From SSSZ01 sp035345935 (GTDB lineage: Bacteria; Pseudomonadota; Gammaproteobacteria; Burkholderiales; Rhodocyclaceae): DNA of 5,518 nt. Where the stretch lies: the NCBI GenBank assembly GCA_035345935.1, contig DAORDK010000166.1, positions 1 to 5,518 on the forward strand, in the 5' to 3' direction. Numbering within the stretch: the stretch's first letter is position 1; every line of letters begins with the position of its first letter. Of this stretch, positions 4,411-5,518 are shown piece by piece. The translations under genes were made by a program, and so were the position numbers. Under the pieces are notes generated by a model. It had not been told where the DNA came from and searched no databases. It was given only the letters and a program-made list of their open reading frames with translations.

Positions 4411-5518
4411 TCACTTGGCACCGATGGTCATCACTCGACGATAGAACTCGTGGAAATGCTGCATGCCGTCCTCCATGGGACTCTGGTAGGGACCGACTTC
4501 ATTCCTGCCGGCCTTCATCAGCGCCCGCCGGCCACGATCCATGCGTTCGCCGATGTCGTCGTCCTCGATGGCGGTCTCCATGTAAGCCGCCCGCTCGGCT
4601 TCGATGAAATCCCGCTCGAAATCGACAATCTCCTCGGGGTAGTAGAACTCGACCACATTCAGGGTACGGTCCACGCCCTCCGGAATCAGGGTCGAGACGA
4701 CCAGGACATGGGGATACCACTCCACCATGATGTTCGGAAAGTAGGTGAGCCAGATGGCCCCCTGCGGTGGTGTTTCACCGCGGTCGCCGTAGTACTCCCG
4801 GACCACTTTCTGCCAGCGGCCATAGACCGGCGAGCCGGATCTCTTGAGCGACGTGATCCCGACCTTCTGCACCGAATACCAATCCCCGAACTGCCAGGTC
4901 AGGTCGTCGCAGGTGACGAAATTCCCCAGACCAGGATGGTAGGGAACCACGTGATAGTCTTCGAGATAGACCTCGATGAAGGTTTTCCAATTGTAGTGGC
5001 AGGTATGCATCTCGACGTGGTCGAGCTTGTAGCCCGCGAAATCGAGGGAACGCGCGACCTGCATGCCCGCCAGATCGGCGTTGGCCGACCGCGGTCCCTG
5101 GAAGAGGAGCCCGTTCCAATTCTCAAGCCGGGCCTTATCCAGATTGAGGCAGGGGTTGCTGGGAAAATGGGGGGCGCCGATCAGTTGTCCGCCAGCGTCA
5201 TAGGTCCAGCGGTGGATGGGGCAGACGATAGGCCCGTCGAGGTGCCCGGCCCCCTGGAGCATGATGGCCTGCCGATGGCGGCAAACATTGGACATCAGCC
5301 AGGTACCCGGATGGGCACCGGAGTCGCCACCGTTGATGAGGATACGCCCGTGATCGAGCCAATCCAGGGAACGGTAGTCTCCTGCTTCGGGAACCATCAA
5401 CTGGTGCCCGACATAACCGGGGCCGGCATCGAAGATGAGTTTCTTCTCCAGCGCGAAGATGCTCTCGTCGAAATACCAGTCCACCGGCAGTTGGGAAACT
5501 GCGGGGACCAACCGGGAC
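4411..5518 (-). CDS. Rieske non-haem iron oxygenase, alpha subunit (5' end cut by window edge)
   Basis: A ring-hydroxylating-type oxygenase with 366 codons visible from a TTG at 5511; two more codons stay open to the window edge. The N-terminal Rieske domain (about 20-140) has C77-x-H79 and C97-x2-H100, the [2Fe-2S] ligands, within NVCRHRQA and VCPIHRWTYD. The catalytic domain has NWKTFIEVYLEDYHVVPYH (174-192), giving His187 and His192 as mononuclear iron ligands and Asp185 as the bridging acid between centres. The third iron ligand is one of Asp317-319 in IEDDDIGERM; Asp317 aligns best by family spacing. The overall pattern resembles the choline monooxygenase / GbcA / CntA branch as much as aromatic dioxygenases, so the substrate could be an aromatic ring, a quaternary amine or another methylated compound. 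No reductase, ferredoxin or beta subunit is in the window. The family often starts only a few residues before this point, but no ribosome site is visible, so the true start is probably just beyond 5518. Confidence 0.93.
   Translation of the reverse strand, partial: SRLVPAVSQLPVDWYFDESIFALEKKLIFDAGPGYVGHQLMVPEAGDYRSLDWLDHGRILINGGDSGAHPGTWLMSNVCRHRQAIMLQGAGHLDGPIVCPIHRWTYDAGGQLIGAPHFPSNPCLNLDKARLENWNGLLFQGPRSANADLAGMQVARSLDFAGYKLDHVEMHTCHYNWKTFIEVYLEDYHVVPYHPGLGNFVTCDDLTWQFGDWYSVQKVGITSLKRSGSPVYGRWQKVVREYYGDRGETPPQGAIWLTYFPNIMVEWYPHVLVVSTLIPEGVDRTLNVVEFYYPEEIVDFERDFIEAERAAYMETAIEDDDIGERMDRGRRALMKAGRNEVGPYQSPMEDGMQHFHEFYRRVMTIGAK

Noticed and set aside
3918..4607. 229-residue plus-strand ORF across the transporter and Rieske genes
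   Set aside because: It is antisense to two well-supported genes. The translation is rich in Gln, Arg and His and resembles no family.
1..5518. Mobile element, CRISPR array, toxin-antitoxin or defence system
   Set aside because: No transposase, integrase, regularly spaced repeats, small paired toxin/antitoxin ORFs or nuclease/helicase motifs were seen. All larger genes belong to housekeeping or metabolic families.

Overview
This is a GC-rich window (about 60-65% GC by eye) carrying ordinary bacterial chromosomal genes. Divergent tsaE and queG, an SseA-type sulfurtransferase, a bacterial hemerythrin-like protein and a Rieske oxygenase together suggest a proteobacterium, most likely a gammaproteobacterium. 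I cannot name a genus. I see no phage or transposase gene, no CRISPR array, and no tRNA or rRNA.

Layout: (1) 1-253, minus strand: the first 84 residues of TsaE (t6A tRNA modification), cut by the window edge. (2) 248-1321, plus: QueG, the epoxyqueuosine reductase of queuosine tRNA modification. Its start codon overlaps the tsaE start head-to-head by about 6 bp, so two tRNA-modification genes diverge with no spacer. (3) 1438-1872, plus: a small hemerythrin-like di-iron protein with an unusual Cys/His cluster, behind a candidate sigma70 promoter whose -10 overlaps a 10-bp palindrome. (4) 1997-3217, minus: a two-gene operon, a SpoIIAA-like (STAS-type) protein followed 15 nt later by a two-domain rhodanese of the 3-mercaptopyruvate sulfurtransferase type. 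(5) 3218-3470: a gene-free stretch with several inverted repeats. (6) 3471-4322, minus: a ten-helix EamA/DMT-family transporter. (7) 4411-5518, minus: a Rieske non-haem iron oxygenase alpha subunit, running off the right edge.

From 1997 to the right edge everything is on the minus strand, probably as at least two transcription units. The Rieske gene and the transporter gene are adjacent, but a terminator-like hairpin lies between them. The STAS-like gene and sseA share a transcript and both have strong Shine-Dalgarno sites. The hemerythrin gene and sseA are convergent, with a 124-bp gap that can fold.

I found no convincing new multi-gene system. The items most worth a second look are the Cys/His-bearing hemerythrin with its palindromic promoter, the inverted-repeat-rich gap at 3218-3470, the zero-spacer tsaE/queG divergence, and the AT-rich patch inside tsaE at the left edge.
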